The notes under the pieces: generated by a model
Database searches by the model: none
What the model saw: only the letters and a program-made list of their open reading frames with translations
Told to the model about the DNA's origin: nothing
Origin: Marinomonas sp. TW1
Lineage (GTDB): Bacteria > Pseudomonadota > Gammaproteobacteria > Pseudomonadales > Marinomonadaceae
Assembly (NCBI RefSeq): GCF_001625355.1
Contig: NZ_JSEE01000021.1
Location: 1-53,170, forward strand
Length of the DNA: 53,170 bases
Direction of reading: 5' to 3'
Position numbers and translations under genes: made by a program
Shown here: piece by piece, positions 16,599 through 25,769 of the stretch
Position numbering within the stretch: position 1 is the stretch's first letter
Layout: each line of letters starts with the position of its first letter

Positions 16599-18053
16599 AT
16601 GGACCTCGACGTCGCCATCTTATCTCGCATACAGTTTGCTTTTACGGTGAGCTTTCACATTATTTTCCCCAGCATCACCATAGGTTTGGCGACGCTGATC
16701 ACCATTTGGGAAGGCTTATGGCTTAAAACGCACAACCCTTATTACTTACAGCTGGCCAAGTTTTGGATCAAACCCTTTGCGATTACCTTTGGCATGGGCG
16801 TGGTGTCTGGCATTGTTTTGTCCTATGAATTTGGTACTAACTTCTCCAAATTCTCGGAAATTACCGGTGCGGTGCTTGGGCCATTGATGGCTTACGAAGT
16901 ACTGACCGCGTTCTTCATGGAAGCTGGTTTCCTTGGGGTCATGCTGTTCGGCTGGCAACGAGTGGGTCGAAAATTGCACTTCTTCGCGACACTCACCGTG
17001 ATGGTAGGTACTTGGATTTCAGCCTTTTGGATCATTGTGGCGAATTCTTGGATGCAAACACCAACAGGCTACAAGATCATCGACGGCAAGTTTGAAGTCG
17101 AAAGCTGGATATCAGTGATCTTCAACCCATCTATGCCGTATCGCCTTACTCATATGGTGGTGGCGTCACTCATTACCGCGACTTTCGTGGTGGCTGGTAT
17201 TAGCGCTTATTATTTGTTGAAAAAGAAAAACATTCCTTTTGCGAAAAAAGGTCTGTCCATGTGTATGTGGTTTGCCTTGGTGTTAACGCCTCTGCAAGCT
17301 TGGATTGGTGATATGCACGGTTTGAACGTAAGAGAACATCAGCCAACTAAATTGGCGGCGATGGAAGGCATTTGGCCAGCAGAAGAAGAAAACGTTCCCT
17401 TATTGTTATTCGCCATGCCAAATATGGAAAGCGAGTCGAACGATTATGAAGTCGGTATTCCAAACCTAGGTAGCTTGATCCTGACTCACTCTTGGGATGG
17501 CGCTGTGCAAGGCCTAAAAGCGGTACCACCAGAAGACAGACCGAACGTGCCATTAGTGTTTTGGTCTTTCCGTGTCATGGTCGGTATTGGGTTCGGCATG
17601 ATCGGCATCGCGTTACTCGCCCTGTTATTACGTCGTAAAGGTCGCTTGTATGAAAACAAAGCCTTCCTGTCTCTTGTAACATTATTTACCCCTATGGGTG
17701 TCATAGCGGTGTTAGCTGGTTGGTATGTGGTGGAAATCGGTCGTCAACCTTGGATTGTCTACAACCTTGTTAGAACATCCGAGATTGTATCGCCGCTTCC
17801 TGCAGAACGCGTGCTCTTTACCTTAACCATGTTTGTCATCATTTACAGTTTGCTCATTGGCGTTTACCTCTATTTCATGCGCAAGCTGATTAAGAAAGGG
17901 CCACCATCAATGGAAACATTAGAGCAGCAACTGATTGGTATGAAAGCACCGGGCTACGCATTGGCTTGGGTGAAGTCGCTAAAAACGAAAGAACAGCAAT
18001 CGACTGAACCGAAAACAAAAGATCAACCAACAATAGAGCAAGGAGATAAATGA
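16599..18053 (+). CDS. cioA: Cytochrome bd-type quinol oxidase subunit I, cyanide-insensitive (CIO) type
   Basis: A 484-residue integral membrane subunit that oxidises quinol and reduces oxygen to water. Haem ligands are in place: His20 (b595/d site), His185 and Met327 (b558). The acidic proton-path pair Glu100 and Glu108 is also present. The quinol loop is short (GDMHGLNVREHQPTKLAAMEG, then directly LLLFAMPN), lacking the insertion of E. coli CydA, which is the mark of the CIO/CydA short-loop group. About nine transmembrane helices and a charged Glu/Lys/Thr tail follow. The ATG has AAGGGAG upstream. Its stop overlaps cioB. Confidence 0.93.
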   Translation: MDLDVAILSRIQFAFTVSFHIIFPSITIGLATLITIWEGLWLKTHNPYYLQLAKFWIKPFAITFGMGVVSGIVLSYEFGTNFSKFSEITGAVLGPLMAYEVLTAFFMEAGFLGVMLFGWQRVGRKLHFFATLTVMVGTWISAFWIIVANSWMQTPTGYKIIDGKFEVESWISVIFNPSMPYRLTHMVVASLITATFVVAGISAYYLLKKKNIPFAKKGLSMCMWFALVLTPLQAWIGDMHGLNVREHQPTKLAAMEGIWPAEEENVPLLLFAMPNMESESNDYEVGIPNLGSLILTHSWDGAVQGLKAVPPEDRPNVPLVFWSFRVMVGIGFGMIGIALLALLLRRKGRLYENKAFLSLVTLFTPMGVIAVLAGWYVVEIGRQPWIVYNLVRTSEIVSPLPAERVLFTLTMFVIIYSLLIGVYLYFMRKLIKKGPPSMETLEQQLIGMKAPGYALAWVKSLKTKEQQSTEPKTKDQPTIEQGDK

Positions 18054-19063
18054 TGGATTTGGCTCTTTTCTACTTCCTTGTCTTAGGCTTTGCCATCTTT
18101 ATGTACGTGTTACTCGATGGCTTCGACCTAGGGATTGGCATTCTCTACCCTTGGTTTAACCAAGAGGGCGAGCGCGACCATTTAATGCGTTCTATTTCAC
18201 ACGTTTGGGATGGCAACGAAACCTGGTTGGTGTTTGGTGGTGTGGTGTTGTTTGCGGCGTTTCCAGCCGCCTATGCTGGCATTACCTCAACCTTTTACTT
18301 GCCTATCATGCTCATGCTGTTTGCGTTGATCTTTCGAGGCGTGGCGTTTGAGTATCGCTTTAAGTCCGATACCTCTCGACCTTATTGGGATTTCGCTTTT
18401 AGCGCGGGGTCTGCCATCGCGGCATTTTGCCAAGGCATGCTGCTAGGCTCAATCGTTCAAGGCGCACCCGTCGGTGTCGACAGCTTATCCAGCCTGCATT
18501 GGTTAACGCCTTTCTCTATATTAACTGGTTTTGCAGTCATGGCGGGGTATGCTCTATTAGCCGCTTGTTATTTGTTTATGAAAAGTCGTGGACGCATTCA
18601 AAAGCACGCCGCGAAACTCGGCAAACAACTCTTGTTGATCACTATTTTAGCCATGATAATCGTGAGTTTATGGACAGTAACGAGCCAAGTAGACATTCGT
18701 CAACGGTGGTTTTCTGGTTTGAATTTTTTGTGGCTATCGCCCTTACCTATCATCACCTTGGTGGTCGCGGTTTTGGCTTGGAAAGATCTGAACAGTCACG
18801 CTACCGGAACCCTTCATCATGAAGGTCGACCTTTTTGGTATGCCGCTACCCTATTTTTACTGGGCTTTGCTGGTCTTGTCGTCGGTTTGTTTCCATATTT
18901 GATACCAAGACAACTCACCTTTATGGAAGCCGCATCGCCAGACAGCAGCTTACTCTTCTTGCTGCCCGGTATTTGCATCTTCGTACCATTAATTTGTGCT
19001 TATACCTTATGGGGTTATCGTGTTTTTTCTGGCAAGGTGGAAGATTATCAGGAGGGTTACTAA
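18050..19063 (+). CDS. cioB: Cytochrome bd-type quinol oxidase subunit II, CIO type
   Basis: A 337-residue membrane subunit partner of CioA. The N-terminus has the conserved FYFLVLGFAIFMYVLLDGFDLGIGIL with the two acidic residues of the first helix, then the HVWDGNETWLV block. About eight helices are expected. Two adjacent ATG codons (18050 and 18053) overlap the cioA stop; AGGAG at 18041-18045 gives the better distance to the second. The stop codon shares one base with the start of the next small gene. Confidence 0.93.
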   Translation: MMDLALFYFLVLGFAIFMYVLLDGFDLGIGILYPWFNQEGERDHLMRSISHVWDGNETWLVFGGVVLFAAFPAAYAGITSTFYLPIMLMLFALIFRGVAFEYRFKSDTSRPYWDFAFSAGSAIAAFCQGMLLGSIVQGAPVGVDSLSSLHWLTPFSILTGFAVMAGYALLAACYLFMKSRGRIQKHAAKLGKQLLLITILAMIIVSLWTVTSQVDIRQRWFSGLNFLWLSPLPIITLVVAVLAWKDLNSHATGTLHHEGRPFWYAATLFLLGFAGLVVGLFPYLIPRQLTFMEAASPDSSLLFLLPGICIFVPLICAYTLWGYRVFSGKVEDYQEGY

Positions 19064-19200
19064 TGCCATTAAAAAACCTGAAAGACAAAATCGCCAAACT
19101 CAAATCGTGGCAATGGTTTTTGCTCTTCTACCTAGTCGGGTTTGTGACCTTAGTCAGTGTCTCATATGGCATTAAACTACTGATGACTGGGTTGCCTTAA
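19063..19200 (+). CDS. Small membrane subunit downstream of cioB (DUF2474-like)
   Basis: A 45-residue protein (MPLKNLKDKIAKLKSW start) with a basic, amphipathic N-terminus and one transmembrane span (about 18-40) ending in LLMTGLP. AGGAGG lies close upstream, and the ATG overlaps the cioB stop by one base. Its place and shape match the DUF2474 or CydX-type single-span subunits found after CIO genes; E. coli CydX is needed for bd oxidase stability. The family call is by resemblance and context. Confidence 0.75.
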   Translation: MPLKNLKDKIAKLKSWQWFLLFYLVGFVTLVSVSYGIKLLMTGLP

Positions 19201-19228
19201 ACAGCCAAAATCATCATAAGAACGGTTG

Positions 19229-19268
19229 AAAAAACGCACATTTCATTCAGATAAATGGGCGTTTTTTT
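19229..19268 (+). terminator. Rho-independent terminator of the cio operon
   Basis: Arms AAAACGC.CATTT and AAATG.GCGTTTT (one mismatch) are followed by seven T residues. Confidence 0.82.
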
Positions 19269-19295
19269 ATGTCGTTTACTTAATACCCTTAACTA

Positions 19296-21266
19296 TTAAG
19301 CGTTGGCTTTCATGGCGTTGGGCTTTGTTTGCAGGCTTGCTTTCAACAACAACCCTGCAAACAATACAATACCGATGGTACGAGCGCCCATTATTGCGAT
19401 AGACGTATCCGTTGCGGACGCAGGCCAAGCAATTAATACCGCTGCGACCACATAGCCTAACCGAGTAGGCCAAGATAAGTTCTCACGTAACCAACCAGAA
19501 AAGCCGATACTCATTGAGGTGGTTGCCAAGGTCGCAAACGAGATCGCCGCGATAACACTGGCTGTTGTTCCGATCAACAACACTCCCGGCATGGTGACAA
19601 ACAAGAACGGCACCAAGAGTTTCACAAAACCCAAGCGCATGGACTCAATCGCCGTCTCATTAGGATCTGCTCCAGAAATAGTAGAAGCGGCATAGGCGGC
19701 TAACGCAACAGGAGGCGTTATTGCTGACACCAAACCAAAGTAGAAAATAAACATATGTGCTGACAAGGTTTCCATGCCTAATTGCGTCATCGCAGGCGCA
19801 ACCAATACTGCGAGCAATAAATACGCCGCCGATGTCGGTAACCCCATCCCTAAAACAAAAGAGGCCAATGCGGTCAGCAACAATACAGCCCACAAATTAC
19901 CGTCGCCCAGCTCAATGATCAAACCTGACAACATCAAGCCCATGCCAGTAAGATTCAATATGCCGATAATCACCCCTGCGGCAGCCACGGCAGCCACGAT
20001 TGGTAACGTGGAAGACAAGGTGTCTTTACAAGCAGCGATAAGCTCTAGTGCATTTATACGAGTGGCTTTTTTCCAAGGACATACTAACAAACCAGCGAGA
20101 ATCCCCATAACAGCCGCTTGAGTCGGCGACTTGCCTGAAATCATCAGACCGATCAAAACCACCAATGGAAGCAAAAGATAACTCTTCGTTCTGAGCGTTC
20201 TTAGTAACAACTGTAAGCCCGCTTCTGTGTCTCTTGCTAAGTTAAGACGTCCAGCTTCAAGGCGGACCGAAATCATCAAGGCTAAAATATACAAAAGCGC
20301 GGGAACCAAGGCCGCCATTGCAACTTCGGCATAAGGAATCCCAATCATTTCCGCCATCAGGAAAGCCGCAGCGCCCATAACTGGCGGCATAATCTGCCCC
20401 GCCGAAGACGCGGCCGCTTCAATCGCACCAGCCAATTTTGCGCTGTAACCCACACGTTTCATCAATGGAATGGTAAAGGTACCTGTGGTCACTACGTTCG
20501 CGACAGCACTACCATTAAGCGAACCAAGCAAGGCACTAGACAAAGCCGCAGACAGACCTGGGCCACCTTGCACGCGCCCCGTCAAACCACGGGCTAAATC
20601 AACAAAAACCTCACCCGTACCAATCTTAGTTAAAATGGCTCCAAACAAACCAAATAGGAAAATATACTCAACGGCGACGCCCATTGGCACACCATAAACG
20701 CCTTCCGTCGATAACATCAGGGTTGAGGTTAAACGGCTAATGTCATAGCCACCGTGGCCGTATTTTCCGGGAATCAAATAGCCAAAGTACGCATAGAGAA
20801 AAGCCAGCGCCATTAAGATAATCAACGCCCGGCCTACCGCGATACGAACAAAGGCAAACACCACCACAATGAGAGCAATAAAGACAAACCTATCTTGCTC
20901 AATTGACATAGCACCACGCATGACAATATCAATGTAGTAATGCCACAAGTAAGGCCCTGGAATTAACGCCAATAGAGCCAATAGATAAAACGCTCCACGA
21001 CCCGCGACACTTTTGTATTTCAGTGCATAAAACAGCATGGCTGCGGCTGCGACTAAAGAGAAAAACGACGATCTCAATAGCAGCGCGGTGATGCCACCAT
21101 AATACGCGCCGTAAAGTACAAGACCCGCGATTCCAGCGGCGATCACACTAAACAATAAAGAGACTGCTAGACGTTCCTTACCACCAGCGAATTTTGATTC
21201 AAGGAGCAAGCTTTGAAAGCCATTGCTGGAACCTGAGTTCAACATAATGACGCTCCTATTTGCCAC
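19296..21266 (-). CDS. TRAP transporter fused permease, TAXI family (DctQM-like)
   Basis: A 656-residue membrane protein that fuses the small and large TRAP permease subunits. The first helices act as the Q part, and from about residue 140 the DctM part begins. The signature GSLNGSAVANVVTTGTF...AAASSAGQIMPPVMGAAAF (about 250-300) and GLPTSAAYLLLAVLVAPA identify the TAXI-type fused permease. It imports an organic acid, driven by an ion gradient. It overlaps the end of the binding-protein gene by 11 bases. Fused TAXI transporters are usually suggested to take up dicarboxylates or glutamate-like substrates; the substrate here is unknown. Confidence 0.92.
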   Translation of the reverse strand: MANRSVIMLNSGSSNGFQSLLLESKFAGGKERLAVSLLFSVIAAGIAGLVLYGAYYGGITALLLRSSFFSLVAAAAMLFYALKYKSVAGRGAFYLLALLALIPGPYLWHYYIDIVMRGAMSIEQDRFVFIALIVVVFAFVRIAVGRALIILMALAFLYAYFGYLIPGKYGHGGYDISRLTSTLMLSTEGVYGVPMGVAVEYIFLFGLFGAILTKIGTGEVFVDLARGLTGRVQGGPGLSAALSSALLGSLNGSAVANVVTTGTFTIPLMKRVGYSAKLAGAIEAAASSAGQIMPPVMGAAAFLMAEMIGIPYAEVAMAALVPALLYILALMISVRLEAGRLNLARDTEAGLQLLLRTLRTKSYLLLPLVVLIGLMISGKSPTQAAVMGILAGLLVCPWKKATRINALELIAACKDTLSSTLPIVAAVAAAGVIIGILNLTGMGLMLSGLIIELGDGNLWAVLLLTALASFVLGMGLPTSAAYLLLAVLVAPAMTQLGMETLSAHMFIFYFGLVSAITPPVALAAYAASTISGADPNETAIESMRLGFVKLLVPFLFVTMPGVLLIGTTASVIAAISFATLATTSMSIGFSGWLRENLSWPTRLGYVVAAVLIAWPASATDTSIAIMGARTIGIVLFAGLLLKASLQTKPNAMKANA

Positions 21267-22194
21267 TTACTTCGTCATAATATTTTTTCGCACCTGGATG
21301 CAAGGCAACAGGAGTATGCCTTGCAGTGTCTAATGATATTGCTTTTGCCTGCGGGTGAATCTTACCTAACTCATCTAGATTCGAAAAAATGGTTTTGGTG
21401 ATGCCATAAATCTTACTCTGATCCTCTTTACCACTCGTAAACAAGATCGCCGGATCATTAATCATCACCACTTGTTTCGTCTGATCTGGATAGGTTCCGA
21501 CAGGTAAGGAGTAAGCTTGATAGAAGGGGTACTTCTGGATCAAATGATCTAACTTCTCAACACTTGCAGACAAGAGTTTCATGTCTGTTTGCGAATCAAG
21601 ATCAATCAAGGAGGAAGTTGGTGCACCCGCGAGTACAACCGTTGCATCTACTTGGCCGTTAACCAAGGCTTTGACACCTTCATTATAAGAAAGGAAGCGC
21701 GGAGTAATGTCCTCAAAGACACCGTATTCTTGTAGTAAACGTGTGGCTAATACAGCCGCATTACTGCCCGGAGGGCCCATACTGACACGCTTACCTTTTA
21801 ACTGCTCAAAAGAATCAACGCCATTGCCGGAGATCGTCGCCACTTGCAGTACAGCAGGATATAAATACGCAATACCGGCAACATCCAATGGACCGCTCAC
21901 TTTAAATGGGCCTTCACCACTCTGAGCTTCAAAGAGAGTAGAGGAAGAAGACAACCCAAGTGTCATCTGACCTGCTGCAACACGATGGTTGTTCTCAACG
22001 GAGGCACCCGTTACTTCCGCTCGTGCGGTGGTGTTCCCCATGTGCTTGTTCAGCGTCTCAGAAATACCTGCGCCAATCACATAGAATAAACCGCCCGTTC
22101 CACCCGTTCCGATCGAGACACGCTCAGCGGCAACAACAGAAGTCGACGCCAGAGTGGCACACAAAGCACTTGCTACAAAGATTTTTCTCAACAT
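21256..22194 (-). CDS. TAXI-family TRAP transporter substrate-binding protein
   Basis: A periplasmic binding protein of about 312 residues. A signal peptide (MLRKIFVASALCA... to VVAA) precedes the family opening ERVSIGTGGTGGLFYVIGAGI. Later blocks include GKRVSMGPPGSNAA and DATVVLAGAPTSSL, as in TAXI proteins. The frame is open to 22254, but GGAGA six bases before the ATG at 22194 gives a clean signal peptide. It feeds the fused permease encoded directly downstream with an 11-base overlap. Upstream lies the TctD/TctE operon in the same direction. Confidence 0.92.
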   Translation of the reverse strand: MLRKIFVASALCATLASTSVVAAERVSIGTGGTGGLFYVIGAGISETLNKHMGNTTARAEVTGASVENNHRVAAGQMTLGLSSSSTLFEAQSGEGPFKVSGPLDVAGIAYLYPAVLQVATISGNGVDSFEQLKGKRVSMGPPGSNAAVLATRLLQEYGVFEDITPRFLSYNEGVKALVNGQVDATVVLAGAPTSSLIDLDSQTDMKLLSASVEKLDHLIQKYPFYQAYSLPVGTYPDQTKQVVMINDPAILFTSGKEDQSKIYGITKTIFSNLDELGKIHPQAKAISLDTARHTPVALHPGAKKYYDEVSGK

Positions 22195-22288
22195 GGGATT
22201 CTCCATTGTTATTTTTGTTGTTTGCATTAGCACTTTAATCAACAAACCTTTCATGAACCTTTCATAGCTAGCAACAACACAATGAATT

Positions 22289-23389
22289 CTATTTTTTTCG
22301 ATTCAATACTGGCTGGATAGCATCACGCCATTCTGAGTAAATAAGCCTTTTTTTCGCATCGTCGGTTTGAATCAGCAATTCGAGTCCTAAAGGAATTGGA
22401 CGAAAAATGCCATGCGGTAACTTACTCAGCTCATCACGACTAAATGGGCCTTCAACCTTTGTACTTATTGGCGTAAGAGCGGATTGATTCGCCAGTATAT
22501 GCTGCCCTTCTGGAGATAATAAAAGGTCGATAAAACGTTTCGCCAAGGTCACTTGTTGAGCATCACGAGGAATGAATGCCGTGCGCATAATGATCGTCGT
22601 ATAATCCGTCGGCATGATGGTTTTTATCCATGAATACTTTTGTGTCCATTGATAGGAATAAGCACCAACCAGATTATAAGCGATGAAAATTTGGCCTTTC
22701 AAAAGCCCGTCGAGCATAGATGCCGTGTCTGTATAAAGCTGAGCTTGATGCGTTCCAAACGCTTCTAACAATCGCCCATAACTGCGAGATTGCTGTCCAT
22801 CATAGGCCCACGCTAAATACCCTAAACCTGACTGCTGGATATCAAACAAACCAATTTTATCGTCTAGAAGATGATTCTTACTGCGGATCAAATTCAATAA
22901 CTGTTCGCGACTCTGCGGCAATGCTTCCCCAGCTAAAATATCTGTGTTTATCGCCGTCACGATGGGTTCGTAAGTAAAGCCAAACAACTCACTTCGCCAA
23001 TGTGAATCCTTAGGGACATGACTAAGCTCTGGCGAATCATAAGCCAAGGCGTAGCCATCATTTGCTAACTTAAACTGCAGGTCCATGGCTGGGCTAAGCA
23101 TCACGTCCGGTCGAGTATTCGGCTCTGAAAGAAATTGCTCATAGAGATCACGAGTATTCGATTCGATATAGTGTATCGCTACATTCGGGTATGTCTCTTG
23201 ATATGCCTGAAACAAAGGTGAGATTACCCGATGATTTACAGCACCATAAACCGTGAGCACTTCGCCTTCCAAGTTTGGTTGTTTATTCAAACTTGGAAAA
23301 ATAATAGACGTTCCTGATTGTGCCGCACCAGCCAATACCATGTGACTAAACAAGATTAAACAAAGCCCCAGTAGACAACTAACTCTCAT
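22289..23389 (-). CDS. Periplasmic ABC-type solute-binding protein without transporter genes
   Basis: A 366-residue secreted protein with a signal peptide (MRVSCLLGLCLILFSHMVLAG). Its fold looks like the iron/thiamine/polyamine type II binding proteins: LTVYGAVNHRVISPLFQAYQETYPNVAIHYIE, then PDVMLSPAMDLQFKLANDGYA, then AKRFIDLLLSPEGQHILA. No ABC permease or ATPase genes accompany it. It overlaps the 3' end of the TctE-like kinase gene by 11 bases, so it is translated with the two-component system. That makes a periplasmic co-sensor role attractive; a scavenging subunit for a distant transporter is the alternative. Confidence 0.82.
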   Translation of the reverse strand: MRVSCLLGLCLILFSHMVLAGAAQSGTSIIFPSLNKQPNLEGEVLTVYGAVNHRVISPLFQAYQETYPNVAIHYIESNTRDLYEQFLSEPNTRPDVMLSPAMDLQFKLANDGYALAYDSPELSHVPKDSHWRSELFGFTYEPIVTAINTDILAGEALPQSREQLLNLIRSKNHLLDDKIGLFDIQQSGLGYLAWAYDGQQSRSYGRLLEAFGTHQAQLYTDTASMLDGLLKGQIFIAYNLVGAYSYQWTQKYSWIKTIMPTDYTTIIMRTAFIPRDAQQVTLAKRFIDLLLSPEGQHILANQSALTPISTKVEGPFSRDELSKLPHGIFRPIPLGLELLIQTDDAKKRLIYSEWRDAIQPVLNRKK

Positions 23390-24809
23390 AAGAAAGCCCT
23401 TTTTGTTGGGGAAAAATCACTTCTACAATCAATCCGGTTGGCTGGTTGTCTTTTAAATGAAATCTAGCATCATGGTGCTCTGCGACGTCTCTGGCAATGG
23501 ATAAACCAATTCCGGAACCAGAGGCAAAATTATCAGGACTACGATAGAAATACTCGAAAATGTGTTCTTTATCTTTATCTGGAACACCAACACCTTGATC
23601 TCGAATTTGTAACCTAATCGAAGCATCAGGCCGCTCGTTTATCGCCATTAGCTCAACTTCCACAACACTGCCCTTCGGACTGTATTTAATGGCATTTTCA
23701 ATGATATTTTGCAGCATCTGTTTTAGTGCAAATTCATCACCGTTAATCGTCACCTGGATGTCGCCTAAATATTCAATTTCAACCTGTCGCTCTAGTGCCC
23801 ACACCACCAGCTCGCGACAAGTCTCTTTGATCACATGGTCCAATGACACAGGGCTAAAAGGATGACTCTGATAACGATGAGTCAAGGTTGCACGACTAAG
23901 AAGCTGATTGACCGTACCCGTCAATACATTGCTGCTTTCTAAAATATGTTGCAGTTGTTTTTGACGCAGCGTTTCATCGGTTTCATCTATCGCATTTTGC
24001 GCCTGCGAATTCAGACCAGCCAAAGGCGTTCGTATCTGATGAGCGGCTTCTGCGGTGAAACGTTGTAAACGGCTTAAGGTATTATCCAACTGAGCCATAA
24101 AGTAATTAATGCTCTTTAATAAAGGCGCTATTTCGCTGGGCACCTTGGCTTCCAACGGCGATAATTCTTGGGGAGAGCGTTCGGTAATCGCTTGTTTGAT
24201 CGCTTGTAATGGCTGCAATATTCGCCAAATAACGAAAAGCAATAAGAGCAAAGTAATAACGAAAAATAAGGCCACAAACTGTAGTGCCATTTGGCTGACT
24301 TCCGTCGCAGCTGCACGGCGTGCGTCCAATGTTTGCCCGACGATTATAAACACATCGTTTACACTGTCCGCTTCTAACAAACGCTTCCCTAACGCAACGA
24401 AACGCACCTTTTCACCGTGATACATGGTTTCATAATAAATGGGGATGAACTTTTCTTTTTCACTGGATTGCTGAAGTAACTGGGTAAATGGAATATTGGG
24501 AAGGTCTTTATAGCCTGTTAGCACCTGATACTGCCCATTCATAATGGCATAAAACGCACGATCAGAGGCAGACAACGCTAAGGTTTCAAAAGCAGAAACG
24601 GGCAAATCAATAAAAACTTGCGTGTCTAAAATAGTGATGTTTTCAGCCATCTGCAAAGCGGAACCATATAAAAGCCTGTCATAAGACTCTTTTGCCGCTT
24701 TATTTGCATAAATGTGTGCGCCCCAAAGAGCCACAACGTTAATGACGATCAGCACCGTCGCAACCATTAGGATCAATTGCCGACGAATCGATGTGGTCGC
24801 CTTAGTCAT
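23379..24809 (-). CDS. TctE-like sensor histidine kinase
   Basis: A 476-residue kinase. The first transmembrane helix (about 14-34) is followed by a periplasmic domain of about 130 residues of the 2CSK_N type (SYDRLLYGSALQMAENI...DLPVSAFETLALSASDRAFYAI), a second helix (about 172-195), a HAMP-like linker, the H-box AEAAHQIRTPLAGLNSQ and an HATPase domain ending near GSGIGLSIARDVAEHHDA. TctE-type kinases respond to carboxylates such as citrate and control their transporters. It overlaps both neighbours: 8 bases with the regulator and 11 with the binding protein. The expected target is the TAXI TRAP transporter downstream. Confidence 0.88.
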   Translation of the reverse strand: MTKATTSIRRQLILMVATVLIVINVVALWGAHIYANKAAKESYDRLLYGSALQMAENITILDTQVFIDLPVSAFETLALSASDRAFYAIMNGQYQVLTGYKDLPNIPFTQLLQQSSEKEKFIPIYYETMYHGEKVRFVALGKRLLEADSVNDVFIIVGQTLDARRAAATEVSQMALQFVALFFVITLLLLLFVIWRILQPLQAIKQAITERSPQELSPLEAKVPSEIAPLLKSINYFMAQLDNTLSRLQRFTAEAAHQIRTPLAGLNSQAQNAIDETDETLRQKQLQHILESSNVLTGTVNQLLSRATLTHRYQSHPFSPVSLDHVIKETCRELVVWALERQVEIEYLGDIQVTINGDEFALKQMLQNIIENAIKYSPKGSVVEVELMAINERPDASIRLQIRDQGVGVPDKDKEHIFEYFYRSPDNFASGSGIGLSIARDVAEHHDARFHLKDNQPTGLIVEVIFPQQKGLSYES

Positions 24810-25473
24810 GATGTTTTTCCAACAAATAACCTAAGCCGCGAATGGTTCTGATATTAATGTCGCTGTCTTGCAACGATTTCCGTAGGCGTGCTACGTAGAT
24901 CTCAATCACACTTGGATTTGGGTTTTCATTAAAATTATAAATATGTTCAATCAAGGCCTCTTTGCTTAACACCCGCCCAGTGTGGCTGATAAACACCTCT
25001 AATAAACGAAACTCTCGTTGTTTTAGGTCAATTAGATTACCGTCAACGGTTACCGAACATGCTTGAAGATCTAAACTGACATTGCCGTATTCTATAGTGT
25101 TTTGCGCTTGTCCTTGGCTACGACGCAATAAAGCACGACAACGAGCCTCAAGCTCGCCAAAGTCCACTGGCTTCGTCATATAGTCATCAGCACCTAAATC
25201 CAATAATTCAATACGATCTTTAATTCCGTCACGCGCAGTTAACACAATCACAGGCGTATTAGAGTGCTTTTTGCGCAGATTCTGTAAAATTTGATGGCCT
25301 GTCATATCCGGTAAATTTAGATCTAATAAAATAAGGTCGTATTCTTGCAAGGCCAACATCTGATTTGCCTGTAAACCGGTCTGGGCAAGATCAAGACCAT
25401 GCCCCATTCGACTAATTCTTTGGCTAATGGCTTCGCCTAAAATACGGTCATCTTCTACTACTAAAATACGCAT
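24802..25473 (-). CDS. TctD-like OmpR-family response regulator
   Basis: A 223-residue regulator with a receiver domain (Asp8-Asp9, phosphoacceptor Asp51 in LILLDLNLPD, Lys101) and a C-terminal winged helix (REFRLLEVFISHTGRVLSKEALIEHIYN...IEIYVARLRKSL...IRTIRGLGYLL). It is the first gene of a three-gene operon with the kinase and the binding protein. Carboxylate uptake control is inferred from the family and the neighbouring TRAP genes. The region 25474-25769 up to the divergent EamA gene shows no convincing operator. Confidence 0.9.
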   Translation of the reverse strand: MRILVVEDDRILGEAISQRISRMGHGLDLAQTGLQANQMLALQEYDLILLDLNLPDMTGHQILQNLRKKHSNTPVIVLTARDGIKDRIELLDLGADDYMTKPVDFGELEARCRALLRRSQGQAQNTIEYGNVSLDLQACSVTVDGNLIDLKQREFRLLEVFISHTGRVLSKEALIEHIYNFNENPNPSVIEIYVARLRKSLQDSDINIRTIRGLGYLLEKHHD

Positions 25474-25769
25474 AATACTGATGCTCTTGTGACGTCTTTA
25501 TTTTTATAAGGCAAATTGAATGTGTGTGACATTCGGCTTCTTGCTCGGAACTCTGTCAATTTAGCCTATATTCCGGTGTGAAAGAATGGGGTATCTCTTC
25601 TATCAATACATAAAATGGAAAATGAATACGGTGCCTTTTGCCATTCAAGAAAGCACTCCCAATCTGTGTCCTTCATTCTTCCTTGATCTGTCCATGTGCA
25701 AGCGTATCGAAAACACGTAAAGTGGTTGGCTTACTTTTCGCCTCACCATGGTACGATTAAGGGAACAAC

